From Lentilactobacillus buchneri (GTDB lineage: Bacteria > Bacillota > Bacilli > Lactobacillales > Lactobacillaceae): a stretch of 64,000 nt of DNA. Positions 1 through 7,230 of this stretch are shown piece after piece. The notes beneath the pieces were generated by a model that saw only the letters and a program-made list of their open reading frames with translations, made no database searches and was not told where the DNA came from. A program made the position numbers and the translations under genes. Location: contig NZ_CP073066.1 in the NCBI RefSeq assembly GCF_018314255.1, positions 1,612,001-1,676,000 of the forward strand, written 5' to 3'. How positions within the stretch are numbered: the first letter of the stretch is position 1; every line of letters starts with the position of its first letter.

Positions 1-1
1 G

Positions 2-292
2 CTTGATCCGATGGCCAAACAAGCTTTGGGACAGTTATTGACGACCATCAACCAGGCTGGAACGACCATCCTGATGGCCAGTCACGATATGGAATTTTGC
101 GCGGCATACTCACTGCACTGCGCCTTCATGTTTGACGGCCATTTGAACACAGTCTTACCAACCAGATCGTTTTTTTCTGGGAATTTCTTTTTTACCACCG
201 CGATTAATCGGCTGCTGAGAAGGCAGGTGCCCGATGCAATGCTGGTGAGTGACGTTAGATTATCTGAAGGGACGAGTGAACATGTCGAATAA
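2..292 (+). CDS. ECF transporter ATP-binding protein, C-terminal fragment (cut by window start)
   Basis: This is the end of an ABC ATPase whose beginning lies before the window. The visible part opens with the D-loop LDPMAKQAL that follows Walker B, then has the switch histidine in MASHDMEF and a short C-terminal tail. The tail after the H-loop is divergent and lacks a clear regulatory domain, as in tandem-domain ATPases of energy-coupling factor (ECF) vitamin transporters. The stop overlaps the next gene, an ECF S component, by 11 bp, which supports one transcript and one transport complex. Family assignment is firm; the ECF subtype is inferred from the neighbour. Confidence 0.8.
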   Translation, partial: LDPMAKQALGQLLTTINQAGTTILMASHDMEFCAAYSLHCAFMFDGHLNTVLPTRSFFSGNFFFTTAINRLLRRQVPDAMLVSDVRLSEGTSEHVE

Positions 293-992
293 GCGGCGAG
301 CCAAAGTGATCGGTCAAATATTGCTCGTCTCGGTGTTGATCGCCGGGTTTTTGGTATTGACGACGTTACTGAAAAATAAGCATTTTTTGTTGTTTAGCTT
401 CATGCTTTTGTTATGTAGTATTTTGCCGGCCTATTGGCGGTTTGAGCGCGAGCCGTTAAAGACCCAAACGCTAATGTTTTTGGCGATTCTGATTGCCTTG
501 GCGGTCGCCGGCAGAGTGCCGTTCGCCTCGCTTCCCAGTGTTCAGGCTGCCAGCTTTGTCATTATCCTCGGCGGGATTTCGCTGGGACCGGAGCTGGGGT
601 TTGTGACCGGCTCGACCACCGCCTTAGTTTCAAATATGTTCTTGGGACAGGGACCTTGGACGCCGTGGCAGATGTTTGCCTGGGGATTGATGGGCTTGAC
701 TGCCGGGCTGATTGGCCGGACTCAGCTTCGCCACAAGGTAATGCCAATGATTATCTTTGGCGGTGTCTGGGGATTTGTCTACGGCTGGATCATGGATCTG
801 TGGTTTGCCTTGGCATATGTCAATCCGCTGACCATGAAGTCCTTTATTTTGGCCTTTACCGCCAGCGCCGGTTTCGATCTTGTGCACTGTCTTTCCAACG
901 TTGTCTTAATTGCATTGTTGTATCGTTCCTGGGAAAAATTAATTGACCGACTGAATCGGAAATATAATTTTTTACCAACCAAAACTCATTAA
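282..992 (+). CDS. ECF transporter S component (substrate-binding membrane subunit)
   Basis: This 236-residue, very hydrophobic protein has about six membrane segments and a short basic N-terminus (MSNKRRAKV). The middle has the GGISLGPELGFVTGSTTALVSN stretch, split here as GGISLGPELGFV and TGSTTALVSN, typical of ECF S components of the cobalamin/CbrT-like group. I chose the ATG at 282 because a GAAGGGA ribosome site sits about 8 nt upstream; an in-frame start at 249 lacks one. It is translationally coupled to the ATPase. Directly downstream lie two secreted proteins resembling the halves of intrinsic factor, so a corrinoid substrate is a reasonable inference, not shown by this sequence. Confidence 0.75.
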   Translation: MSNKRRAKVIGQILLVSVLIAGFLVLTTLLKNKHFLLFSFMLLLCSILPAYWRFEREPLKTQTLMFLAILIALAVAGRVPFASLPSVQAASFVIILGGISLGPELGFVTGSTTALVSNMFLGQGPWTPWQMFAWGLMGLTAGLIGRTQLRHKVMPMIIFGGVWGFVYGWIMDLWFALAYVNPLTMKSFILAFTASAGFDLVHCLSNVVLIALLYRSWEKLIDRLNRKYNFLPTKTH

Positions 993-1008
993 AGGGATGG
1001 AATCTATC

Positions 1009-2055
1009 ATGAAATCAATCAAGAAATTAATCACCTTATCGATGACTGGCCTCTTATTGGCTGGTGCTGCTGCACCACTCACAAATGTCCATGCTGCCGG
1101 CGCCAAGACTGCTTCTAGTTCTTATCAGGCTTCAAAGGCCAAGGCCAGTTACAGCTATGCCAAGAAGATGCTGGCTAAGAATCGAACTGGCTTTTCTGGT
1201 AAGACAAGTTACATATTTAGTAAAAAGGCATATCCAACAACCGGTGCCGTCTATGGCTACTCGGACTTTCTCTTGGGATTGAAAGGGTTGGGCTACAAAT
1301 TTACCAAGGCTCAACGGACCAAGGTTGCCGACAGTTTGGTATTGAACCGTAAGAGTACGGCTGCCGATTTGGCGACCGCAATTATTGCCACCCGTGCCGT
1401 TGGTTTGAACCCGCAAAAGCTGCATCAAACCGGCGCTAAAACGAACTTGAACCTGGTCAGCGCGCTTTATCACCGTTCGATGACCAAGCAAACTGTCAAC
1501 GTTCAAAGCCAGGCGCTGATTGCTTTATCAACTGGTTCGTATCAACGACCAAGCAATGCCAAATTTTCCAAGACCAGCTTGAGCAACGCCATCGTTAAGA
1601 ATCAGTTGAGCAATAATGGCTGGGCGTATAATAATCAAGCTGCCAGTGCTGACAGCGACACCACCGCGATGGCAGTAACGGCCCTTGCTCGGAGTAAATC
1701 GACCAGTTCCGCCGTCACGTCTGCAATCACGAAGGGCCAGAGTTATCTCAAAGATGCTGTCTATCCAAACGGGGCGTTTGGTTATGCTTATAAGGGCAAG
1801 ACTTTCCCGAACGCTAATTCAACTGCAGAAGCGATCATTGCCTTCTCAACCAAACAAAAGACGGTCAAATTGGTGAATAGCGTCTTCAAATCAGGCCAGA
1901 CTACCTCTCCAATGCGGGCAATGATGAGCTACGTTCGGTCAACCGGCTCGATTAAGGGGGCTGCTACTCAAACGTTAGGAGTCGGCCAGGTCAATTTGGC
2001 AAACGCCGCTTATCGGCAAGCCTTGGCACACCGATCGGTTTATTCAATTAAGTAA
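1009..2055 (+). CDS. Secreted alpha/alpha-toroid protein (prenyltransferase/intrinsic factor-like barrel)
   Basis: The 348-residue product has a clear Sec signal peptide: MKSIKK, a hydrophobic core to about residue 25, then cleavage near VHA-AGA. The mature part is helical with repeated toroid motifs such as NNGWAYNNQ, DSDTTAMAVTALA and NSTAEAIIAF, as in squalene cyclase/prenyltransferase repeats and the alpha6/alpha6 barrel of intrinsic factor and transcobalamin. It has no sortase or lipobox motif. The start at 1009 follows an AAAGGG site at 991-996; an in-frame ATG at 997 overlaps that site. It lies between an ECF S component and a DUF4430 protein. Function is inferred: binding or handing over a vitamin, perhaps a corrinoid, outside the membrane. 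Confidence 0.7.
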   Translation: MKSIKKLITLSMTGLLLAGAAAPLTNVHAAGAKTASSSYQASKAKASYSYAKKMLAKNRTGFSGKTSYIFSKKAYPTTGAVYGYSDFLLGLKGLGYKFTKAQRTKVADSLVLNRKSTAADLATAIIATRAVGLNPQKLHQTGAKTNLNLVSALYHRSMTKQTVNVQSQALIALSTGSYQRPSNAKFSKTSLSNAIVKNQLSNNGWAYNNQAASADSDTTAMAVTALARSKSTSSAVTSAITKGQSYLKDAVYPNGAFGYAYKGKTFPNANSTAEAIIAFSTKQKTVKLVNSVFKSGQTTSPMRAMMSYVRSTGSIKGAATQTLGVGQVNLANAAYRQALAHRSVYSIK

Positions 2056-2072
2056 GATTAAAGGATGAGTTT

Positions 2073-2774
2073 ATGAAAAAAGCAATTGGAATTGTCATTG
2101 GTGTGATTTTGGTGTTGGGGATGGCATTTGGCGTCAGGGAGGTCATCGCAAATCAGGCCGCCCAGCATCCTCGAACCGAGAAAGCCGCTAAGATGGATTC
2201 GGGCAGTCAGCCAAAGGCCACCTCAAGTTCTCAAGTGAGCCATCCAGTTAAGGCGAGAAAAGCCAAAGACAAAGGTTCCCAGGCAAAGCATCAATCACAA
2301 GCCAAAAAGGCCAGTCAATCAAGCACTGCTGACTCGTCGTCAAGTAGTCAAGTTACCAGTAACAAGCCCAGCAGTTCGAGCTCGAAATCACAGACAAAAC
2401 AGGCAGTAACCAATAAGCCTAAATCGACTTCTAAGCAGTCTCGGCCAAAGCAAAAAGCCTCACCAGCGTCAACTGGTAAGGCTTATCTAAAGGTTTCCGG
2501 ATACAAAAAGCTGTTTTATTCTGGCAATTTGCACATTATTAAGAAGACGACCGCGTTTACATTGCTCCAGCAAACCAAGCTGAAGATCACCTACACCAGT
2601 AGCCCGGCAATCTACGTCAGTGCCATCAATGGGCTGAAAGAAAACGACATTAAGGTCGGCAGCGGCTGGATGTACTCGGTGAACGGCAAGTACGTTGATA
2701 AGTCAGCTGGTGATAAGTTGATTAAACCGGGAGATAAGGTTCACTGGTACTTTACGACGGAGGGATTCAAGTAG
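2073..2774 (+). CDS. Membrane-anchored DUF4430 (transcobalamin C-terminal-like) protein
   Basis: The 233-residue protein starts with an uncleaved-looking membrane anchor (residues 1-26). A Ser/Lys/Gln-rich linker of roughly 105 residues follows, of the kind that spans a cell wall. The last hundred residues form a compact DUF4430 domain with the hallmark WMYSVNG motif, then LIKPGDKVHWYFT. DUF4430 is the beta domain that completes the vitamin site in transcobalamin and intrinsic factor. The gene is 17 bp after the toroid gene, so the two probably act together at the cell surface and deliver ligand to the adjacent ECF transporter. The pairing is an inference from family knowledge and position. 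Confidence 0.75.
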   Translation: MKKAIGIVIGVILVLGMAFGVREVIANQAAQHPRTEKAAKMDSGSQPKATSSSQVSHPVKARKAKDKGSQAKHQSQAKKASQSSTADSSSSSQVTSNKPSSSSSKSQTKQAVTNKPKSTSKQSRPKQKASPASTGKAYLKVSGYKKLFYSGNLHIIKKTTAFTLLQQTKLKITYTSSPAIYVSAINGLKENDIKVGSGWMYSVNGKYVDKSAGDKLIKPGDKVHWYFTTEGFK

Positions 2775-2883
2775 AGCGCGACAAGCAACGGGTGATGCGG
2801 TGTGTAAGGCTGAAAAGATTAAAATCCTGGTCTTGGATTTAAATCTTTTCAGCCTTACACACCGCATCAGTTGCGTCGGAGCG
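2774..2883. repeat. 110-bp hairpin repeat with GAGCGCGAC / GTCGGAGCG ends (copy A)
   Basis: The element opens with GAGCGCGAC at 2774-2782, overlapping the last base of the DUF4430 stop codon, and ends with GTCGGAGCG at 2875-2883. Inside are a 27-bp perfect inverted repeat (2794-2820 with 2842-2868) and outer pairs GCAAC/GTTGC. The same ends recur in three tandem copies at 34402-34766. There is no U-tract after the stem, so it is not a plain terminator. Confidence 0.8.
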
Positions 2884-2981
2884 TGTTTTCAAAGCAGAAG
2901 GGAGCACCAAAGAGAATAACAACCGTGCTCCAGCGCGCCAGAATCCATTTCAAAGCAAAATAACCCTAACTACACCACTAC

Positions 2982-3026
2982 AAAGCCGGCAGCGATGAAC
3001 AAATTTCGTTCATCACTGCCGGTTTT
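2982..3026. terminator. Bidirectional terminator-like hairpin after etfA
   Basis: The stem GCCGGCAG(C)GATGAAC pairs with GTTCATC(A)CTGCCGG around an AAATTTC loop, flanked by AAA and TTTT. It lies 14 bp downstream of the etfA stop and can end transcription from that side; the T-run also serves the plus strand. Confidence 0.7.
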
Positions 3027-3039
3027 GTGTTATCAATTA

Positions 3040-4005
3040 TTATCGGACTTGAGCAGTTAAAGCAGTCAAAAAATCGGTGACATCACCGACATAGGCAAAG
3101 TCTGACTCATCGAAAATCGGGGCGTCTTTGTCAATGTTGACAGAGACAATTTTCTTGGCATTTTTGATACCAACCGTGTATTGAACAGCACCTGAGATTC
3201 CCAAATTAATCAACAGGTCGGCTGAGAGGCTGGCGCCACCAATCCCAATTTGATCATCATGGGTGAACTCGTCTTCGTCAGTGAGAGGGCGAGAAACGCC
3301 AACCATTCCGCCAAGCTTGGCAGCTAAATCCTGTGCCAGTTGAATATTTTTTGCGCTGTAAGCGCCTCGGCCAAGGGCGATCACGACTTTAGCATCGTCG
3401 AGTTTGGAGGAGCTGTTGATGATCGGGTCAGTGGCGATGATTTGGCTGTTTCCTTCTTTGTGGAAGGTAAAGCTGGCCTTAACCACCTTGGTCTGGGAAT
3501 CAGTCACTCTTTCAGCACGGAAAGTATTTGGCCGAACCGTTACCATTTGAGGCCGCTTTTCCGGGCAGACAATGTCACACATCACGTTGTCGCCATAGGT
3601 CGGTTTGACCTGAACCAGTAGGTCATTTTCGTAAAAAATATCCAAACAGTCACCGGTTAAGCCAGTCTGGAGTTTGGCCTGCAGCCGCGGCGCAATTGAT
3701 CGGCCTAAAATGGTTGCCGGAAACAAGAGGCTGTTGGGGCGATTTTGATCAAGTACTTGGAATAGAGCATCAGCGATTTCTTCATCGGTTGCGTTAGTAA
3801 AGTGATCATCGACCAAAGTTTCAACTCGGTCGGGTCCATAAGCTTGTAGGCTATTTTCAGCCTTGATTGTCGAGGCTTCAGGAAGCACGGCAACCACTTT
3901 TCTGCCGTCAGCAATGGCTTTGGCCTTGGTGATCAATTGCAGGCTGGTTGGTTCGATTCTGGAGCCGACGGTTTCAACATATACCCAAATTTCGTTATTA
4001 TCCAT
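3040..4005 (-). CDS. etfA: Electron transfer flavoprotein, alpha subunit
   Basis: The 321-residue protein is of the normal length for EtfA/FixB. It has the N-terminal adenine-binding-like domain (IWVYVETVGS start, LFPATILGRSIAPRLQ) and the C-terminal FAD domain with VVIALGRGAYSAKN, GASLSADLLINLGISGAVQYTVG split as GGASLSADLLINLG and ISGAVQYTVGIK, and VNIDKDAPIFDESDF. With EtfB it forms the heterodimer that passes electrons to or from the acyl-CoA dehydrogenase encoded first in the operon. The gap to etfB is 13 bp. No ETF:quinone oxidoreductase gene is in the window, so the electron partner is unknown. Confidence 0.93.
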   Translation of the reverse strand: MDNNEIWVYVETVGSRIEPTSLQLITKAKAIADGRKVVAVLPEASTIKAENSLQAYGPDRVETLVDDHFTNATDEEIADALFQVLDQNRPNSLLFPATILGRSIAPRLQAKLQTGLTGDCLDIFYENDLLVQVKPTYGDNVMCDIVCPEKRPQMVTVRPNTFRAERVTDSQTKVVKASFTFHKEGNSQIIATDPIINSSSKLDDAKVVIALGRGAYSAKNIQLAQDLAAKLGGMVGVSRPLTDEDEFTHDDQIGIGGASLSADLLINLGISGAVQYTVGIKNAKKIVSVNIDKDAPIFDESDFAYVGDVTDFLTALTAQVR

Positions 4006-4018
4006 TTTTGTGCTCCTC

Positions 4019-4792
4019 TCAGTCCAATTGACTCAAGAGTTCAGAAACTGCTTGAGCGGGGTCTGGTGACAATGTGACTGTTTGTTTAACATCCTTGGTT
4101 GGTGCATAAACTTTGGTCACTTTCGTTGGTGATCCAGCCTGGCCAATTTTTGCCAGGTCAAGGTTCAAATCGGCTTCAGTCCAAGTGGTAATTGGCTTTT
4201 CAAAACTTTCTTTGATATTGACTGGCGTTTCATAACGCGGCGTATTGAGTTCTTTGCGGACAGTCACCACAGCAGGCAGGGTCAGCTTGATATCTTGGAC
4301 GGCGGAGTCAAGTTGGCGTTTGGCCACCAGTGTCTTCTCTGAGTCCAAATCCAAGGTTTCTGCAAAAGTCACTTGGGGGAACTGCAAGAATTCCGCCACA
4401 ATCGGGCCAACCTGACCAGTGTCAGCGTCGACAGACTGTCTGCCGAATAGGATTAAGTCGACATCGCCAATTGCTTCGATTGCTTTGGCCAGCGTGTAGC
4501 CGGTAGCCAAAGTGTCAGCCCCACCGAATGCCCGGGAACTCACCAAAACAGCCCGGTCGGCGCCCATAGCCATTCCATCTCGAAGTGAGGTTGTGTAACT
4601 ATCCGGCCCCATACTGAGAAGGATAACTTCGCCACCGGCTTGATCACGAAGCTGAAGGGCAGCTTCAATTGCATTTTTATCAAATGGATTAATAATGCCC
4701 TGGATTCCTGAACGAACCAGGTTATTTGTGTTTGGATCAATTTTAACTGAATCGGTTTCTGGAACTTGTTTAATCCCGACAACGATTTTCAT
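4019..4792 (-). CDS. etfB: Electron transfer flavoprotein, beta subunit
   Basis: The 257-residue EtfB begins MKIVVGIKQVPETD. It contains NPFDKNAIEAAL, AMGADRAVLV, GADTLATGYTLA and FGRQSVDADTGQVGP, the nucleotide-binding stretches of this family. NPFD and the ADTLAT region resemble ETFs of anaerobes paired with butyryl-CoA-type dehydrogenases more than the mitochondrial type. I chose the ATG at 4792, which has an AAAGGAG site 8 nt upstream, over a longer frame beginning at 4816. It sits 13 bp after the dehydrogenase gene. Whether this ETF bifurcates electrons cannot be decided from motifs read by eye. Confidence 0.92.
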   Translation of the reverse strand: MKIVVGIKQVPETDSVKIDPNTNNLVRSGIQGIINPFDKNAIEAALQLRDQAGGEVILLSMGPDSYTTSLRDGMAMGADRAVLVSSRAFGGADTLATGYTLAKAIEAIGDVDLILFGRQSVDADTGQVGPIVAEFLQFPQVTFAETLDLDSEKTLVAKRQLDSAVQDIKLTLPAVVTVRKELNTPRYETPVNIKESFEKPITTWTEADLNLDLAKIGQAGSPTKVTKVYAPTKDVKQTVTLSPDPAQAVSELLSQLD

Positions 4793-4805
4793 AGTGCGGA
4801 CTCCT

Positions 4806-5924
4806 TTACTTGGCAATCTCTGCGTTGGTAATTTCTAAATTCATCTTTTCAATGGTACCTTCAGCCAATTCCATTGCTCGGGCATCTCTGATGAGGTGTT
4901 CGACTGGATATTCATGGCTGTATCCATACCCGCCAAGAATCTGCAGGGCTTTATCACCGGATGCAACAGCTGATCGGCTGCCGTACGATTTTGCCATGGC
5001 GGCAACTTCCGCATATGGCTTGTTGGCGACCTTGTTATCGGCACCTTTCTGATACAGCGCGGTGGTGTTTTCTTTGGCAATTGCGATATCAGCGATCTTT
5101 TCCTGAGTGACTTGGAGTTGGTAGAGCGGTGTGTCCATAGCCTTTCGCTCTTTGGAGTAGTTCACGGCGGTTTGTAGCTCGTGTTCCATAATTCCGGCTA
5201 GAACGGCGCCCATCAAAACTCGTGCGTCAGCGTGGGCATTGTCGCCAATTTCCAATCCTTGTCCGATTCTTCCCAATAAATGACTATCAGGAACAACCAC
5301 GTGGTTAAGGACAACTTCGCCGACAGGCACGCCCTTGAGGCCAATAAAATCTTCCCGCTTGCCGAATTTGAATCCCGGCATGTCCTTGTCAACGACGAAG
5401 ACGGCCATTTGGTCATCCTCAGTCTTAGCGAGGACGCAGTAGACTTCTGCTAGGCCACCATTGGTAATCATGATTTTGTCACCGGTGATCACCCAGTTGT
5501 CACCCTGTTTGATTGCCCGAGTGGCGATGCCCTTAGGATTCGAGCCGCCGGATGGTTCGGTCATCGAGAAGGCAAAAATTCGTTTGGCTGCACTTGGAAG
5601 GTATTCGTCATTCAATGATTTATTCCCATATTTGATAAACTGTTCGATCGTTTTGAAATGGCCTTCAAGAGTTACGGCCATGCTGGCGTTACCTGTGGCC
5701 ATTTTCTCAAGGGATTCGGCAGCTGCTTGGTAATCAAAGGCTGCACCGCCATATTCTCTTGGCAGGGTGATGCCAAGCAAGCCCGTGTTAACGACCTTTT
5801 GAAATAAGCCGTCCGGATAGTTACCGGCACGATCAATCTCCATATCGAGCGGTGCCAATTCGTTGGCCGTAAACTCCTTAATCATTTGAATCAGCATTTT
5901 AGTTTGATCATTTGTTATCGACAT
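4806..5924 (-). CDS. Acyl-CoA dehydrogenase family flavoprotein
   Basis: The 372-residue protein has the full acyl-CoA dehydrogenase layout. An alpha-helical N-domain includes LGITLPREYGGAAFDYQ. The FAD-contacting beta domain has FAFSMTEPSGGSNPKGI and WVITGDKIMITNGG, and the C-terminal helices have QILGGYGYSHEYPVEHLIRD. The catalytic base glutamate is present in AEGT near the end. The start at 5924 follows AGGAGG. It heads an operon with etfB and etfA and is transcribed away from an XRE-TPR regulator. The substrate is not evident; the order suits short-chain acyl-CoA oxidation or enoyl-CoA reduction. Such modules are uncommon in lactobacilli. Confidence 0.9.
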   Translation of the reverse strand: MSITNDQTKMLIQMIKEFTANELAPLDMEIDRAGNYPDGLFQKVVNTGLLGITLPREYGGAAFDYQAAAESLEKMATGNASMAVTLEGHFKTIEQFIKYGNKSLNDEYLPSAAKRIFAFSMTEPSGGSNPKGIATRAIKQGDNWVITGDKIMITNGGLAEVYCVLAKTEDDQMAVFVVDKDMPGFKFGKREDFIGLKGVPVGEVVLNHVVVPDSHLLGRIGQGLEIGDNAHADARVLMGAVLAGIMEHELQTAVNYSKERKAMDTPLYQLQVTQEKIADIAIAKENTTALYQKGADNKVANKPYAEVAAMAKSYGSRSAVASGDKALQILGGYGYSHEYPVEHLIRDARAMELAEGTIEKMNLEITNAEIAK

Positions 5925-5981
5925 ATTGAGTCCTCCTGTGCATACTTTCACAATACTTTATATTCCAAAATTATATATCCT

Positions 5982-6015
5982 AATATTCCTAATGTCAATA
6001 TATAAATGGAATATT
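5982..6015. promoter_or_regulatory. Inverted repeat in the divergent promoter region (candidate operator)
   Basis: AATATTCC (5982-5989) and GGAATATT (6008-6015) form 8-bp perfect arms with an 18-nt spacer in a very AT-rich 176-bp gap. The gap separates the acyl-CoA dehydrogenase operon from the XRE-TPR regulator gene. It is a likely binding site for that regulator; nothing in the sequence proves this. Confidence 0.45.
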
Positions 6016-6100
6016 TAGCAATCTTATTTGGCGTCACATTATATAATATGGTAATATTAAGTTATTATTTTATCCGAATCGGCCAGGAGGCTTGATAATA

Positions 6101-6958
6101 GTGAACATCCAAAGATTTATTGATCGCAGAAAAGAACTCGGTTATTCCCAAAGCGAGTTGGCTAAGGGGATTTGTACCCAGGCCACGATCAGCAAATTTG
6201 AGAACAACGGCAAAATGATCTCCACTAAGATCCTGACGCAGTTATGCCAGCGGTTGGGACTTTCCTTGAACGATATTTTCCCCAGCGAGGCCGACAGTGA
6301 TTCAGCGGTTCGAGCGGAATTGCGGCGGGCCGAATTTGATTTAATTACCACTGAATATGATGATGCGTTGGGAATTTTACGATCGCTTGAAATTGATCAA
6401 ATTGATGATAAACAAATCCAAATGGAATATTTATTTATCCGCGGATATGCACTGGCTTTAAGCAAACGAGATGTTGATGAGGCGATTTTTTGCTTCGACC
6501 AGATTTTGAATGGCTATGACGAGGCCCACACGACGGTTTATTCACCGCTGGCATACGTGGGGATGGGGATTTCCTACCAACAGGCTGGCAATTTTGACAA
6601 AGCTGAGTTTTATTTTTCCAAGATGCCGGAACGGTTGAAGACCAATGCAAATAAAGACGTTGATTCGGTGTGGAAATCATTGACGATGCTGTTTTACACC
6701 GGCAATTTTTATGCGGCCAGAAATGAAATCGAGATCAGTAATATGCTGCTACAGTCTTTGATTAATCTCAGTTCGGATCGGCACGTAACTTTTTATGTGG
6801 CTCGGGCTCAGTATCAATTGGCGGATAACGAATATTCGGTCAATGGCAAAACCCAGCGCTTCTCCGAACTTATTAGTGACGCCTTTGCGTTCGCCCGATT
6901 TAATCGGAATCGGAATTTAATTAAGCAGATTGATTTGTATGCTAAAAAAAGAGTGTAG
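6101..6958 (+). CDS. XRE-family regulator with TPR-like C-terminal domain (Rgg/PlcR type)
   Basis: An N-terminal helix-turn-helix covers about residues 5-62 (RKELGYSQSELAKGICTQAT, then ISKFENN). A roughly 200-residue helical repeat region follows with FDQILNGYDEA and YQQAGNFDKAEFYFSKMPE, as in Rgg, MutR and PlcR regulators that sense small peptides or ligands. I prefer the GTG at 6101, 10 nt after AGGAGG; the TTG at 6092 sits directly against that site. Its divergent position suggests control of the acyl-CoA dehydrogenase-etfBA operon. No short pheromone gene was recognised beside it, so peptide sensing is only a family-level possibility. Confidence 0.8.
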   Translation: MNIQRFIDRRKELGYSQSELAKGICTQATISKFENNGKMISTKILTQLCQRLGLSLNDIFPSEADSDSAVRAELRRAEFDLITTEYDDALGILRSLEIDQIDDKQIQMEYLFIRGYALALSKRDVDEAIFCFDQILNGYDEAHTTVYSPLAYVGMGISYQQAGNFDKAEFYFSKMPERLKTNANKDVDSVWKSLTMLFYTGNFYAARNEIEISNMLLQSLINLSSDRHVTFYVARAQYQLADNEYSVNGKTQRFSELISDAFAFARFNRNRNLIKQIDLYAKKRV

Positions 6959-6959
6959 A

Positions 6960-7067
6960 GTGTGAAAGAGGACGTTTAGCAATTGAAATTTAAGCGCCGC
7001 TGGACGGAAACCGAGTCAGGTTTTCGGCTGGCGGCGCTTAAATTTCAATTGCTGTCCTCTTTCACAC
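6960..7067. repeat. 108-bp nested hairpin element
   Basis: GTGTGAAAGAGGAC (6960-6973) pairs with GTCCTCTTTCACAC (7054-7067). Inside, a further 23-bp perfect arm pairs 6978-7000 with 7031-7053. The tip CGGAAACC/GGTTTTCGG closes the structure. It begins two bases after the regulator gene. Length and nesting match the elements at 2774, 34402 and 38039, although the sequence differs. Confidence 0.8.
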
Positions 7068-7178
7068 GTTTAATCCAAATCACAGTAAAACACCAGGAAA
7101 CCGAGTCAGGTTTTCGGCTGAAGCGGCTTAAATTTCGACTGCTGTCCTCTTTCACACGTTTAAACTAAATAACAGTGG
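7006..7178. repeat. 90-bp tandem direct repeat of the hairpin's right half
   Basis: Copy 1 starts at 7006 and copy 2 at 7096, both beginning GGAAACCGAGTCAGG and both carrying TTAAATTTC and CTGTCCTCTTTCACACGTTTAA. Copy 2 has diverged (AAGCGGCT for GGCGGCGCT). The second copy cannot form the long stem because its left arm is missing. It looks like a partial duplication of the element before it. Confidence 0.75.
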
Positions 7179-7185
7179 AGCTAAA

Positions 7186-7230
7186 GAGAGGCCCAGACAT
7201 AACTTACAATTAGTTGTGTCCGGGCCTCTC
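7186..7230. terminator. Bidirectional terminator between convergent genes
   Basis: GAGAGGCCC at 7186-7194 pairs with GGGCCTCTC at 7222-7230, with further pairing of GACATAAC and GTTGTGTC. It lies between the XRE-TPR gene and the convergent phosphatase gene and overlaps the end of the latter. Confidence 0.75.

Noticed and set aside
6983..7168. A 61-codon frame with an internally repeated peptide
   Set aside because: It is just the translation of the hairpin and its 90-bp direct repeat; there is no ribosome site and the peptide repeat follows from the DNA repeat.
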